51,794 nt of DNA from Lacticaseibacillus daqingensis (GCF_003946115.1 NZ_RHOH01000014.1:1-51794); one strand, 5' to 3'; counted from the first letter of the stretch, positions 8,298-16,984 are shown. Translations and numbers: made by a program. The notes: generated by a model not told the origin, from the letters alone.

Positions 8298-9038
8298 TCA
8301 GGCGCGCTGGTTGCGGTCGTAATCCGCGCGCACGTTGGCGTAGAAACCGGCGGTGACCAGCTGCAGGTACGGGTTGATCAGCAGGTCAAACAGGTGCAGC
8401 GTGAGGTTCTTGAGGATGAACCAGCCCAGCAGGGAGAGTTGCAGGACGAACAGCTCGAACTTGTTGCCGCTCATGATGCGCCAGGAATCACCCAGTGCGG
8501 TGAAGATGCCGTACGGTTTGCCGGTTTCACGGCCATCGTAGTAGGCGTAGTACGCCATGCTTAACCCGAACGTCAGCAGGATCCCCGGCACGATCAGGGC
8601 CACGATCCCCATGCCGATCAGCAGGCTGGACACGAGCCAAAGCCACAACAGACCGAAGAAGTAGCGGCCATTGAAGGTGCGGAACACCGCCTTGAAGGGG
8701 CTGAAGCTGGTCACTTTGCCCCGGGCGACGTCCAGCGCCGTGAAGGCCACCCCTTGGGTGAACCAGAGGCCAACCAGACCCTGCATCATCTGGCGGTTCG
8801 CGCCATTGTTTTTCCCCGTGTAATAATCGACAAAGTTTTCGGGGTTGGCCGCGATGTTTTGCACCCCAAACTTGGTGATCGTTTCAAATGCCAGCCAGAC
8901 GCCAAAAACGGCAAAGGCCAGGCCGATCAGCCATGGGATCAGGTTGGCCATGATGAGGTCGCGGTACACCGTGCCCTCGTGCAGCTGTTGCTTCGCGCGG
9001 CGCTTGATGTCGCGCCGCGTCAGTAAATGGTCCTCCAT
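8298..9038 (-). CDS. DUF975 family membrane protein
   Basis: A 246-residue protein with a basic N-terminus and about five or six hydrophobic segments (for example LIPWLIGLAFAVFGVWLAF and ALIVPGILLTFGLSMAYYAYY). The segment order, with the PGILLTFGLSMAYY block near the middle, fits the DUF975 family of Firmicutes membrane proteins, whose function is not known. ATG 9038 follows GAGGAGG. It lies 24 nt after the glycosyltransferase gene on the same strand, so the two probably form an operon. Confidence 0.8.
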   Translation of the reverse strand: MEDHLLTRRDIKRRAKQQLHEGTVYRDLIMANLIPWLIGLAFAVFGVWLAFETITKFGVQNIAANPENFVDYYTGKNNGANRQMMQGLVGLWFTQGVAFTALDVARGKVTSFSPFKAVFRTFNGRYFFGLLWLWLVSSLLIGMGIVALIVPGILLTFGLSMAYYAYYDGRETGKPYGIFTALGDSWRIMSGNKFELFVLQLSLLGWFILKNLTLHLFDLLINPYLQLVTAGFYANVRADYDRNQRA

Positions 9039-9062
9039 GAATTGCGTTCCTCCTCTATATAA

Positions 9063-9836
9063 CTAGCGGTTGACCTTGATCGGCATTTCCGTCGAAACAG
9101 GGCGCTTGGCCCGGATCAACTGTTGAATGCGCCACAGCGCGGACAGCTGCTGGGGCAGCGCGCCCAGCACCCCGAGGGACTGCGTGGCGGAGTCGGCCCG
9201 CACCACGTGATGGTACCCGGGCCGGCCGCGGAAGAAAAAGCGGCTGGTCATCAGCGCATACTCGGTGGTGAACAGCTCGTCTTCCATAATGGTGACCGTT
9301 TCGTCAAACCGCAAGTGCCCCGCCTCAATGACGCTGCGTCGGTAGATTTTGTTCCATAGATAGCCGCGGATCTGCCCCACCGGTGCCAGCATGCCGCGCA
9401 GCAACTGCCGCCGGGACAACTCACGGTCCACCAGCAGGCGTTGCGGCAGCGGCTTGGGCTGCGGGGCATCAATGTAGAACGGGCAGGTCACCAGATCGTA
9501 CGGTCCGGCCTCAAGCGCCGCAACAAACGCCGCAATGGTGTGCGGGGCCAGCCAGTCATCGCCGTCCATGAAGGCCACGTAAACCCCGGTCGCCACCGCC
9601 AGGCCCGCATTGCGGGCCGCGGACACGCCGCGGTTTTGCCCCAGGTACACCGGCACCACCCGCTTGTCCGTGGCCGCCAGCTGCGCAATGATGGCCGCCG
9701 AGTCATCGGTCGACCGGTCGTCCACCAGAATCAGCTCCAGTGCCGTGTAATCCTGGGCAATCAGGCTTGCCAGGCTGCGCTTGAGGTACGGCGCAAGGTT
9801 GTAGATCGGTACGATGACCGAAACCAGAGGGGTCAA
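9063..9836 (-). CDS. family 2 glycosyltransferase
   Basis: A 257-residue GT-A fold enzyme that should transfer a sugar from a nucleotide donor to a glycan or lipid acceptor. The N-terminus VSVIVPIYNLAPYLKRSLAS, the LILVDDRSTDDSA strand and the FMDGDDW metal-binding motif (about residues 90-96) are all present; RGVSAARNAGL lies between them. It is short and has no membrane segment of its own, so it may depend on the adjacent DUF975 protein or act in the cytosol. The start is TTG 9836 after GGTGGTGGG; no in-frame ATG lies nearby. The acceptor is unknown. Confidence 0.87.
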   Translation of the reverse strand: MTPLVSVIVPIYNLAPYLKRSLASLIAQDYTALELILVDDRSTDDSAAIIAQLAATDKRVVPVYLGQNRGVSAARNAGLAVATGVYVAFMDGDDWLAPHTIAAFVAALEAGPYDLVTCPFYIDAPQPKPLPQRLLVDRELSRRQLLRGMLAPVGQIRGYLWNKIYRRSVIEAGHLRFDETVTIMEDELFTTEYALMTSRFFFRGRPGYHHVVRADSATQSLGVLGALPQQLSALWRIQQLIRAKRPVSTEMPIKVNR

Positions 9837-9942
9837 ATGCCCACCACCATTTCTTTAATCTGCCCAATCAAACTGGGCCTCGCCTCCACTGTACCAGACT
9901 CACCTGTCGGCCGTGTTGCCACGCCCTAAACTTAACGCACGG

Positions 9943-10698
9943 TTAAGCATTCGCGGCCAACAGGCTGGTGTGCGGAGCAAACCAGCCCCGCTCGCTGGCG
10001 GTCAGCGGCCGCTCCGTGATCAGCGTGTCGATCGCATCCAGCGCAAAGCCGCGATACGGCGCCTGGATCTGGAACTTCTGCGTCTCCGACACGACCACGA
10101 CCTGCCGCGCGGCCTCGGCCAGTGTCGCCTTGACCTCGGCATCATCCGCGTATGGGAAGTACACCCCGTCTTGGGCGATCGCGGTGGCCCCGATGAATGC
10201 CGCGTCAAAGGCAATGCGGCTCAGCTCAGCGAGGCTTTGTGGCGCAAAGAAGTAGCGGCCGTGGTGGTTAAGCTTACCACCCAACACCCGCAACGTCACG
10301 TCACTTTTGACCGACAGCGCGATGGCGTTATCCAGCGAGTGTGTATAGATGGTAACTTCCCCATCGATGCTTTGCGACAGCTTCAACAGCGTCGTCGAAT
10401 CATCCACGAAGTACACACCACCCGGCTTGATCAGCGCCAAGGCGCGGGAGGCCATCGCGGTTTTCTCCGCCGAAAAAAGCTTCAGGCGCTCGGAATAGCT
10501 CGGCACCGTGTGCCCGAACGTCAGCGAAACGATGCCGCCGCGCGTCCGCCGACCGGCGCCGCTGTCCGCCAAGGCGACAATGTCACGGCGCGCGGTGTCA
10601 CGGGACACGCCCACCGCGTGCATGATGTCTTCGATGCTCAGTTCCTTGCGCTCGGCCAGCAAGCGTTTGATCTCCTCGAACCGTTTTTCCCGGTACAT
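9943..10698 (-). CDS. DeoR family transcriptional regulator
   Basis: A 251-residue regulator. Residues 1-60 form a DeoR-type winged helix (RFEEIKRLLAERKELSIEDI, then VSRDTARRDIVALADSG). The rest is a DeoR sensor domain with the RTRGGIV linker and YFVDDSTTLLKLSQSI and FDAAFIGATAI blocks, which in this family bind phosphorylated sugars. I start at ATG 10698, giving the usual family length; the open frame continues upstream without a better site. A -10 box TATAAT lies at 10741-10746. No sugar operon is next to it, so its target is unknown. Confidence 0.88.
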   Translation of the reverse strand: MYREKRFEEIKRLLAERKELSIEDIMHAVGVSRDTARRDIVALADSGAGRRTRGGIVSLTFGHTVPSYSERLKLFSAEKTAMASRALALIKPGGVYFVDDSTTLLKLSQSIDGEVTIYTHSLDNAIALSVKSDVTLRVLGGKLNHHGRYFFAPQSLAELSRIAFDAAFIGATAIAQDGVYFPYADDAEVKATLAEAARQVVVVSETQKFQIQAPYRGFALDAIDTLITERPLTASERGWFAPHTSLLAANA

Positions 10699-10740
10699 TG
10701 TCACCAAAACCACCCCAAATTCGTCAGTCATGTTACGCCC

Positions 10741-10746
10741 ATTATA
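10741..10746 (-). promoter_or_regulatory. -10 box of the DeoR gene
   Basis: Minus-strand TATAAT about 43 nt before the chosen start; no clear -35 hexamer is visible. Confidence 0.45.
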
Positions 10747-10997
10747 CCTGAAAACGGTCTTGACGGGGCTCTCGACCGGCAGACTGTACAAATTTGCAAT
10801 GGGCACAGTTCCCACTTTTGTCATCAAATTGACCCATAAGGGGGACGAATCGGCTAATTTAGTCCCGCAATTTAGTTTTGACGCCCCACTTTGACGAAAA
10901 AGCGTCGTGATTCCGGTTACAAAAAAATTTCTCCCAAGCTTTATTACGCTGGTGTAACAATGTGTCAGAAAAACCCGTTTTTGTAAAGTCACTGGTA

Positions 10998-11025
10998 TTT
11001 GCGTGACATATCAGCTCGATATACT
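10998..11025 (+). promoter_or_regulatory. promoter of the 3D-domain gene
   Basis: TTTGCG, 16-nt spacer, TATACT (11020-11025). The rest of the 369-nt gap 10699-11067 is AT-richer and holds only weak inverted repeats; I see no riboswitch in it. Confidence 0.5.
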
Positions 11026-11067
11026 TCAGTCAGTTAATCAGGAGAAACTTATCAAACGCCTATAGGA

Positions 11068-11778
11068 GTGACTTTTATCAAAATCACAAAACCGAATCTG
11101 ATCGCCTTGACCTTTATCACGGTTCTCGGCATGCTGTTCGCCGTTTACGCCAGCACGCAACCCGTTGAAGCGATCGAACAACCCACTGCCGCACAACACC
11201 AAATCAACCTCGAAAACCAGACCCCGGCTGCCAAGGCAACCGCTAAGACCCTGGTGGCCAGCCAGAAGTTCCAGGCCGGCCCACACGTCGCCGTCATGAA
11301 CAACGCCGGCAACCCGTTCAATGAGACGGAGAACCGACTCGCCGCGGAAGCCGCCGCTAAGGCAGCCGCTGAGCAGGCCGCCCAAGAAGCCGCCGCCAAA
11401 GCCGCCGCGGAAGCGCAGGCAGCCGCCGAGCGCGCCGCGCAACAGGCCGCAGCGCAAAAGGCTGCGCAGGCCAAAGCGGTTCAACTCGCGGCCGTCACCA
11501 CGGCCGGGCGCACGCTCAGCCAGACCTTCAAGGTTACCTTCTACGATCCCGCCGTACTGGGCTCCAGCATGGGTTACGGCGGCATCGCGGCGAACCTCGG
11601 CGTCCTGCCTCGCGGGACCCGCGTCCGCATCCAGATGTCCAACGGTCAGACGTTAGTTCGCACCGTGAACGATACCGGTGGCTTCGCAGCCGGCAACCCT
11701 TACCAGATCGATGTCGCCATGCCGAACAACCAGATCCCGTCTGCCGGCGTCCTGAGCGCCACGATCACCATTCTCTAA
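11068..11778 (+). CDS. secreted 3D-domain cell-wall protein
   Basis: A protein of up to 236 residues: signal peptide (hydrophobic LIALTFITVLGMLFAVYAS, likely cut after PVEA), then a central stretch of about 60 residues that is almost entirely Ala, Glu, Lys and Gln and should be a coiled coil, then a C-terminal 3D domain (TFKVTFYDPAV, SMGYGGIAA, PRGTRVRI, VNDTGGFAAGNPYQIDVAM). 3D domains resemble MltA-type lytic transglycosylases and are named for three aspartates; here D-P, N-D-T-G-G and I-D are visible. It probably acts on peptidoglycan outside the cell. The start is uncertain: GTG 11068 overlaps its own AGGAG, whereas ATC 11077 is ideally spaced. Confidence 0.85.
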   Translation: MTFIKITKPNLIALTFITVLGMLFAVYASTQPVEAIEQPTAAQHQINLENQTPAAKATAKTLVASQKFQAGPHVAVMNNAGNPFNETENRLAAEAAAKAAAEQAAQEAAAKAAAEAQAAAERAAQQAAAQKAAQAKAVQLAAVTTAGRTLSQTFKVTFYDPAVLGSSMGYGGIAANLGVLPRGTRVRIQMSNGQTLVRTVNDTGGFAAGNPYQIDVAMPNNQIPSAGVLSATITIL

Positions 11779-11786
11779 GCGAATCG

Positions 11787-11812
11787 AACCCCAGCCGCGG
11801 CTGGGGTTTTTT
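11787..11812 (+). terminator. terminator after the 3D-domain gene
   Basis: AACCCCAGC / GCTGGGGTT stem followed by TTTTTT. Confidence 0.88.
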
Positions 11813-11863
11813 AATGCGCTGCCCCCGCTTGAAACTTTCTGTGAAAAAGCGCAAATAAATTGC

Positions 11864-11892
11864 TTGACACACACCGAATTTTAATTTAAAGT
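11864..11892 (+). promoter_or_regulatory. promoter of the T-box/brnQ transcript
   Basis: TTGACA (11864-11869), 17-nt spacer, TAAAGT (11887-11892), directly before the T-box leader. Confidence 0.7.
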
Positions 11893-11895
11893 CAT

Positions 11896-12184
11896 GACAA
11901 CACTTAAAGAGACGAAGCGTAGCAGAGTAACAGCGTCACGTCATGTCAGTGAGCCGCGGTCAGTGAGAAGCGGTGATGGCAGCGCTGTGAAGGTAGGCTA
12001 CAAGTTGTCGCGGTGACTGCGGAAGCCGCGAACGGGATTGCGCCCGTTATAGCAATGGCGTCTCACTGGGATCCGGACCCGGTGGCACGCTTAGAGGTCG
12101 GTTTGGTGACGAATCGACGAATTAAGGTGGTAACGCGCAATCGGCGCCCTTAGCAAAAATAATTTGCTAGGGGCGCTTTTTTTG
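11896..12184 (+). ncRNA. T-box riboswitch before brnQ
   Basis: Stem I closes with GACAAC (11896-11901) and GTTGTC (12004-12009). An internal loop has AGAGTA on one side and GAAGGTAG on the other, as in specifier loops. The antiterminator T-box AATTAAGGTGGTAACGCG lies at about 12119-12136 and the competing terminator stem GCGCCCTTAGCAAA / TTTGCTAGGGGCGC with a T run at 12144-12184. An uncharged tRNA should allow read-through into brnQ. The specifier is either GGT or, shifted by one, GTA (Val); see findings. Confidence 0.9.
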
Positions 12185-12216
12185 TCTCTTGCACCCACAT
12201 TCTGGAGGTTAAACAC

Positions 12217-13605
12217 ATGACACAGTCAAAATTATCCAAAAAACAGATCATCATGCTCGGCTCAATGCTGTTCGGCCTGTTCTTCGGCGCCGGCAACCTG
12301 ATCTTCCCCATTCACCTGGGGCAACTCGCCGGCGGCAACTGGCTCCCTGCCACCCTCGGCTTCATCATCACCGCCATCATCCTACCGCTGCTGGCGATTC
12401 TGGCCATCTCGATGACCGAAAGCGACAGCATGTACAACCTGGCGCGCCCGGTCGGCCACGCCTTCGCCCTATTCTTCCTGATCGCCACCCACGCCACGCT
12501 GGGGCTGCTCATCGCCTCCCCCCGCACGGCCGCGACCTCGTTTGAAATCGGCATCCTGCCCTTCATCCCCAAGGGCAGCGAGCAGATCAGCCTGCTGATC
12601 TACTCCGCGCTGTTCTTCCTCATCACCTACTTCATGTCCCGCAACCCCAACAAGATGCCCAGCTACGTCGGTAAGCTGCTCAACCCGCTGCTGTTGATCC
12701 TGCTGGCCGTGGTGTTCATCGCCGCCTTCCTGATTCGCGGTGACGGTGGGACGCTGCTTTCAACCACCCACGCCACCGCCGCCACCAGCAACCTGACCAA
12801 TGGCTTCCTGCAGGGCTACAACACGATGGACGCGCTCGCCGGCCTCGGCTTTGGGGTCACCATCGTTGCCGCGCTCAAGGCCTTTGGCATCGCGAACGCC
12901 AAGGAACGCTCCAAGGACGTGGCCAAGGTTGGCGCCATCTCGATGGGACTTGAAGCCATCATTTACGCGCTACTCATCATGCTGGGCGTGATCTCCCTGA
13001 ACTTCACCAAGCTGTCAGCCAACGGTGGCACCGCCTTTTCCACCATCATGACGCACTACACCGGCACGATCGGTACCGGGATCCTCGCGGCCATGGCGAT
13101 CATCGCCTGCCTGACCACTTCGATCGGGCTGGTCACCTCATTTTCCCAGGACCTCGGGCACCGGTTCCCCAAGATCGGCTTCCACCGCTTCCTGATCGGG
13201 ACCTCCATTGGCTCCTTTTTGATCGCTAACTTCGGGCTCGATAACATTGTGGCCCTGTCCACGCCGATCCTGATGCTGCTGTACCCACTGGCGATCGCCC
13301 TGATCATCCTTGGCATGCTGCACCCGTTCATTGGTAAAAATCGCCTGATCTACCAATGCACCATCGGCCTGACCCTGATCCCGGCCATCCTTGACGCGAT
13401 CCACGCACTGCCAAGCTTCATCGGCAACCTCGGCCTGTTCAAGGCCATCAACGGCTTTGGCAGTCACTACATTCCGCTGTTTGACCTCAGCATGGAGTTC
13501 CTACCGTTCATGCTGGTCGGCCTGATCGGCGGCATCCTGCTCGCCAAGCTGCTGGGCCAGCCGATGCATGACACCCAGCTGGAACCGCTGGAAGCCGGCC
13601 ACTAG
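12217..13605 (+). CDS. brnQ: branched-chain amino acid:cation symporter
   Basis: A 462-residue membrane protein of the LIVCS family that imports Leu, Ile and Val with a cation. It has about 12 hydrophobic segments. The N-terminal GLFFGAGNLIFPIHLGQLAG block is the family signature, and DALAGLGFG and TSIGLVTSFSQ follow in order. ATG 12217 follows CTGGAGG. The T-box leader upstream suggests control by amino-acid starvation through tRNA charging. It is a single-gene transcript ending in a strong hairpin at 13615. Confidence 0.93.
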   Translation: MTQSKLSKKQIIMLGSMLFGLFFGAGNLIFPIHLGQLAGGNWLPATLGFIITAIILPLLAILAISMTESDSMYNLARPVGHAFALFFLIATHATLGLLIASPRTAATSFEIGILPFIPKGSEQISLLIYSALFFLITYFMSRNPNKMPSYVGKLLNPLLLILLAVVFIAAFLIRGDGGTLLSTTHATAATSNLTNGFLQGYNTMDALAGLGFGVTIVAALKAFGIANAKERSKDVAKVGAISMGLEAIIYALLIMLGVISLNFTKLSANGGTAFSTIMTHYTGTIGTGILAAMAIIACLTTSIGLVTSFSQDLGHRFPKIGFHRFLIGTSIGSFLIANFGLDNIVALSTPILMLLYPLAIALIILGMLHPFIGKNRLIYQCTIGLTLIPAILDAIHALPSFIGNLGLFKAINGFGSHYIPLFDLSMEFLPFMLVGLIGGILLAKLLGQPMHDTQLEPLEAGH

Positions 13606-13614
13606 GCCACCGGG

Positions 13615-13656
13615 CCGCACCGTTCCCTTCCATATGAAGGAGACGGTGCGGTTTTT
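13615..13656 (+). terminator. terminator after brnQ
   Basis: CCGCACCGT / ACGGTGCGG perfect 9-bp stem with a short inner CTTC/GAAG stem, followed by TTTTTG. Confidence 0.9.
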
Positions 13657-13712
13657 GTGTGGCGCACTGTGTTAGAATATGAAGCAACGATGAGAATATG
13701 GAGATGATCAGT

Positions 13713-15524
13713 TTGGAACAATTACCCACCCGCGATGCCGTCCCTGAAGCCCTGACATGGGACCTGACGAAGATTTTTGCCACCGATGCCGATTGGGAGG
13801 CGGCCTACACCGCCGTCACCGCGCAGGCTGAGCAGACCAGCCAGCTGGCCGGCACGCTCGGTCAAAGCGCCACGGCGCTGGTTGCCGGCCTGGACGCCGT
13901 GTTTGCCACCAGCCGCGCGCTTGAGAATGTCTACGTCTATGCGTCCATGAAAAGCGACCAGGACACCGCCAACGCCCAGTACCAAGGCTACAAGGCCAAG
14001 GCGCAGGCGCTGATCGCCAAGGTCTCGGCACAGATCGCCTTCTTGGAACCCGAGATCCTGGCCATTCCGGCAGCCACGCTGACCGACTGGCAGCAGGCCA
14101 CCCCGGCACTGGCACCTTACGCCCACACGTTGGACAAGCTGACCAAGACTCGCGCCCACGTGCTGTCGGCGCAAGAAGAGGCCCTGCTGTCGGCTGCCGG
14201 CGATGCCTTGGGTGCCTCCCGAGCAACCTTCAACGTGCTGAACAATGCGGAGCTGCCGTTCGGCGTCGTCACCGATGACAAAGGCAACCAACGCCAGCTT
14301 TCCAACGGGGTCTACGGGCAGCTGATCCGCTCGACCCAGCGGCCGGTGCGCAAGGAAGCCTTCCAGACGCTGTTCAAGGCCTACACCGACTTCAAGGGCA
14401 CCTTTGCGGCGACCCTGGCCGGCGAAACCAAGCGCCACAACTTCAGCGCAACGGCGCACCACTACCCATCCGCCCGCGCGGCCGCCATGGCGCACAACGA
14501 CATCCCAGAGGCCGTGTTCGACACGCTGCTGGCCCAAGTCAACGCGCACCTGCCGCTGTTGCACCGCTACGTGGCCCTGCGCAAGCGGCTGCTCGGGCTC
14601 GATGACCTGCACATGTACGACCTTTACACCCCACTGACCGGTGAAGCCCCGCTGTCATACACCTTCGAGGAAGCCAAGGCTGTGGCGCTTGAAGCGCTGG
14701 CCCCGCTAGGTGACGACTACCTGGCGCATGTGCACGAGATTTTTGACAACCGCTACATTGATGTCGTGGAAAACCAAGGCAAGCGCTCCGGTGCATACTC
14801 CGGCGGCGCCTACGACACGCCACCGTACGAGCTGCTGAACTGGCAGGACGGCCTGGATGCGCTGTTCACCCTCGTTCACGAAACCGGCCATTCCGTACAC
14901 TCTTGGTACACCCGCCACAACCAGCCGTTCGTCAGCGGTGACTACCCGATTTTTGTCGCCGAGATCGCCTCAACGTCTAATGAAAACCTGCTGACGGACT
15001 ACTTCCTGAAGACGCAACCCGATCCAAAAGTGCGTGCCTACGTGCTCAACCACTACCTCGACGGCTTCAAGGGCACCGTGTTCCGCCAGACCCAATTCGC
15101 CGAGTTCGAGCACTGGATCCACGAACAGGATGCCGCCGGTGCGCCGCTGACCGCGGACGCCATGGCCACCTTCTACGGCGACCTGAACGCGCGCTACTAT
15201 GGGCCAGACGTCGCCCGTGACCCTGAGATCGCGCTGGAATGGGCACGCATCCCGCATTTCTACATGAACTACTACGTCTACCAGTACGCCACCGGGTTCG
15301 CCGCCGCGTCCACCCTGGCCAGCCGTATCAGCGCCCAGACGCCAGGCGCAGTCGACAAGTACATCGGCTACCTGAAGTCCGGCAGCTCCAAGTACCCGAT
15401 CGACACGATGAAAACCGCCGGCGTTGACATGACCCAACCGGATTACCTGGAAGCGGCCTTCGCCGTGTTCGAGGCGCGCCTCGACGAGTTCGAACAGTTG
15501 ATTCAGGCGAGTGAGCAGGCGTAG
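13713..15524 (+). CDS. pepF: oligoendopeptidase F (M3B)
   Basis: A cytosolic zinc metallopeptidase of about 603 residues that cuts oligopeptides in the later steps of peptide use. The zinc motif HETGH (about residues 389-393) is intact, with the downstream glutamate in the AEIASTSNENLL block as third ligand. The N-terminus PTRDAVPEALTWDLTKIF is typical of PepF. I chose TTG 13713, which lies 8 nt after GGAG and matches the usual family start (EQLPTRD); ATGs at 13698 and 13704 in frame would add at most five residues and are poorly placed. The gene stands alone. Confidence 0.92.
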   Translation: MEQLPTRDAVPEALTWDLTKIFATDADWEAAYTAVTAQAEQTSQLAGTLGQSATALVAGLDAVFATSRALENVYVYASMKSDQDTANAQYQGYKAKAQALIAKVSAQIAFLEPEILAIPAATLTDWQQATPALAPYAHTLDKLTKTRAHVLSAQEEALLSAAGDALGASRATFNVLNNAELPFGVVTDDKGNQRQLSNGVYGQLIRSTQRPVRKEAFQTLFKAYTDFKGTFAATLAGETKRHNFSATAHHYPSARAAAMAHNDIPEAVFDTLLAQVNAHLPLLHRYVALRKRLLGLDDLHMYDLYTPLTGEAPLSYTFEEAKAVALEALAPLGDDYLAHVHEIFDNRYIDVVENQGKRSGAYSGGAYDTPPYELLNWQDGLDALFTLVHETGHSVHSWYTRHNQPFVSGDYPIFVAEIASTSNENLLTDYFLKTQPDPKVRAYVLNHYLDGFKGTVFRQTQFAEFEHWIHEQDAAGAPLTADAMATFYGDLNARYYGPDVARDPEIALEWARIPHFYMNYYVYQYATGFAAASTLASRISAQTPGAVDKYIGYLKSGSSKYPIDTMKTAGVDMTQPDYLEAAFAVFEARLDEFEQLIQASEQA

Positions 15525-15582
15525 ACTGGCGGCAAGCTGACGAAATATCGGCGGACATGTATACTGGGGTCTGTTTTAGTAT

Positions 15583-15696
15583 GCCGGACTCCAGTCCAGC
15601 CAGTGCCGCTTCCAGCTCCGGCGGGTGGCGGCGGAACGCGTGGGGCTCTCTGGAGCTAAAGTGCGGTCTCCAGACCCGCCCTTGCTGTAAGCCGGC
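15583..15696. repeat. R2 long-hairpin repeat, copy a
   Basis: An intergenic palindromic element bounded by GCCGG (15583-15587) and CCGGC (15692-15696), with inner arms GGCGGGT / ACCCGCC and CTGGAG / CTCCAG. Its left part shares CTTCCAGCTCC and GCGGGTGGCGGCG with copy c at 34985. Confidence 0.6.
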
Positions 15697-15856
15697 AATG
15701 TTCGCGGCCTAAGCAATGCTACCCCTCAAGCCTGATCTCAGACGCAATCGTATTTGCGAGCATTCTGACGAAATTGACTTGTTACCGATCTTTCTGCCTT
15801 GCTTCCGTTCGGCTGCGCCTCGCTCCGCAGCAGGGCGTGCTTACTTCTTTCCAGTC

Positions 15857-15980
15857 TTCGTCGAGCGCCGCAAAGCAACGCAGGCGTGTCTAGCTACGCA
15901 CAAACACTCGCGCCTAAGTACGGGCGCAAGCACCAGTCCTAGGCTAGCCATCCTGCTAAGTGCGCTTTGCTCTGGATTTC
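15857..15980 (+). repeat. R1 structured leader repeat, copy A
   Basis: A unit of about 124 bp. It holds CTAGC / GCTAG outer arms and an inner hairpin GCGCC-TAAGTAC-G-GGCGC, flanked by ACTC and AAGC, then GCTAAGTGCG and GCTCTGGATTT. Copy B follows directly. The wider gap 15525-16122 has no convincing gene. Confidence 0.65.
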
Positions 15981-16113
15981 TTCGTCGAGCTACGTGGCGC
16001 AACGCGGAAGCGGCTAGCTACGCACAAGCACTCGGGCCTAAGTACGGGCCCAAGCACTTGTGCTAGGCTACCCGTCCCGCTAAATGCGCGCCACTTCGCT
16101 CTGGATTTTTAGG
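15981..16113 (+). repeat. R1 structured leader repeat, copy B
   Basis: Same layout as copy A. The inner hairpin is GGGCC-TAAGTAC-G-GGCCC, so the second base pair is swapped relative to copy A while pairing is kept. A middle stem GCACAAG / CTTGTGC and an outer TAGC / GCTA are also present. It ends with GCTCTGGATTTTTAGGAGG, the ribosome site of the next gene. Confidence 0.7.
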
Positions 16114-16122
16114 AGGTCTCAT

Positions 16123-16977
16123 ATGCAAATTGGGTTTATCGGCACCGGGGTCATGGGCACCGGGATTATCTCAAACTTACTCAAGGCAGGGCACTCGCTC
16201 ACGGTTTACAACCGCACGAAGGCCCACGCGCAAACGGTGCTGGACCGCGGCGCGACGTGGGCGGATACGCCCAAAGCCGTTGCCGAAGCCAGCGAGATCG
16301 TGATTTCGATCGTCGGTTTTCCGCAAGATGTCGAGCATGTCTACTTCGATGAAGCCGGCGTGTTCGCTGGCGTTCACGCCGGCCAGGTCGTCATCGACAT
16401 GACCACCAGCACCCCGAGCCTCGCGCGCACGATTGCCGAAACGGCGGCCCAGCGCGGCGCCATCGGCCTAGATGCGCCGGTGTCCGGCGGCGACATTGGC
16501 GCCAAAAACGGCACGCTGACGATGATGCTTGGGGGAGATTCGGCCACGGTCAAGCGGCTGACCCCGATCTTTGAGGCGGTCGCCACCTCCATCAACTACT
16601 TCGGCCCCGCCGGCCAGGGGCAGCACGCCAAGATGGCCAACCAGATCATGATCGCCGGCACGATGACCGGCCTGACCGAGATGCTCGTGTACGCCAAGGC
16701 GGCCGGGCTCGACCAGGCGCAGGTAATCAAAACCGTCAGCGGCGGCTCTGGCGATAACTGGAGCATGGACAACTACGGGCCGCGCATCTTGGCCGGTGAC
16801 TACACCCCGGGCTTTTTCATCAAGCACTTCGTCAAGGACCTGCGCATCGCGCTGGCCGAGGCTGACCAGATGGGCCTCGACCTGCCGGCAACGAAACAGG
16901 CCAAGGCGCTGTACCAGGCGATGGTCGACAACGGCCAGGGTGATCTGGGCACGCAGGGGCTGATCCTCAGCTACTGA
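16123..16977 (+). CDS. NAD(P)-dependent 3-hydroxyacid dehydrogenase family protein
   Basis: A 284-residue two-domain oxidoreductase of the 3-hydroxyisobutyrate/tartronate-semialdehyde reductase group, related in fold to 6-phosphogluconate dehydrogenase. The N-terminal Rossmann motif GFIGTGVMG (about 4-12), the substrate motif DAPVSGG, and the catalytic lysine in GQGQHAKMANQ are present. The likely reaction is oxidation or reduction of a small beta-hydroxyacid; the substrate is not clear (GarR-, GlxR- or YkwC-like). ATG 16123 follows AGGAGG, which is the end of R1 copy B, so the repeat pair forms the 5' leader of this gene. A candidate -10 (TATACT) lies at about 15560. Confidence 0.88.
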   Translation: MQIGFIGTGVMGTGIISNLLKAGHSLTVYNRTKAHAQTVLDRGATWADTPKAVAEASEIVISIVGFPQDVEHVYFDEAGVFAGVHAGQVVIDMTTSTPSLARTIAETAAQRGAIGLDAPVSGGDIGAKNGTLTMMLGGDSATVKRLTPIFEAVATSINYFGPAGQGQHAKMANQIMIAGTMTGLTEMLVYAKAAGLDQAQVIKTVSGGSGDNWSMDNYGPRILAGDYTPGFFIKHFVKDLRIALAEADQMGLDLPATKQAKALYQAMVDNGQGDLGTQGLILSY

Positions 16978-16984
16978 CCCAACT

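Noticed and set aside
10699-11067. cyclic di-AMP (ydaO) riboswitch before the 3D-domain gene
   Set aside because: Such switches often precede wall hydrolase genes, but the conserved core is absent here.
15716-16066. 116-codon open frame on the plus strand
   Set aside because: It runs through R1 copies A and B, has no ribosome site, and its product repeats the repeat. GC-rich DNA gives such frames freely.
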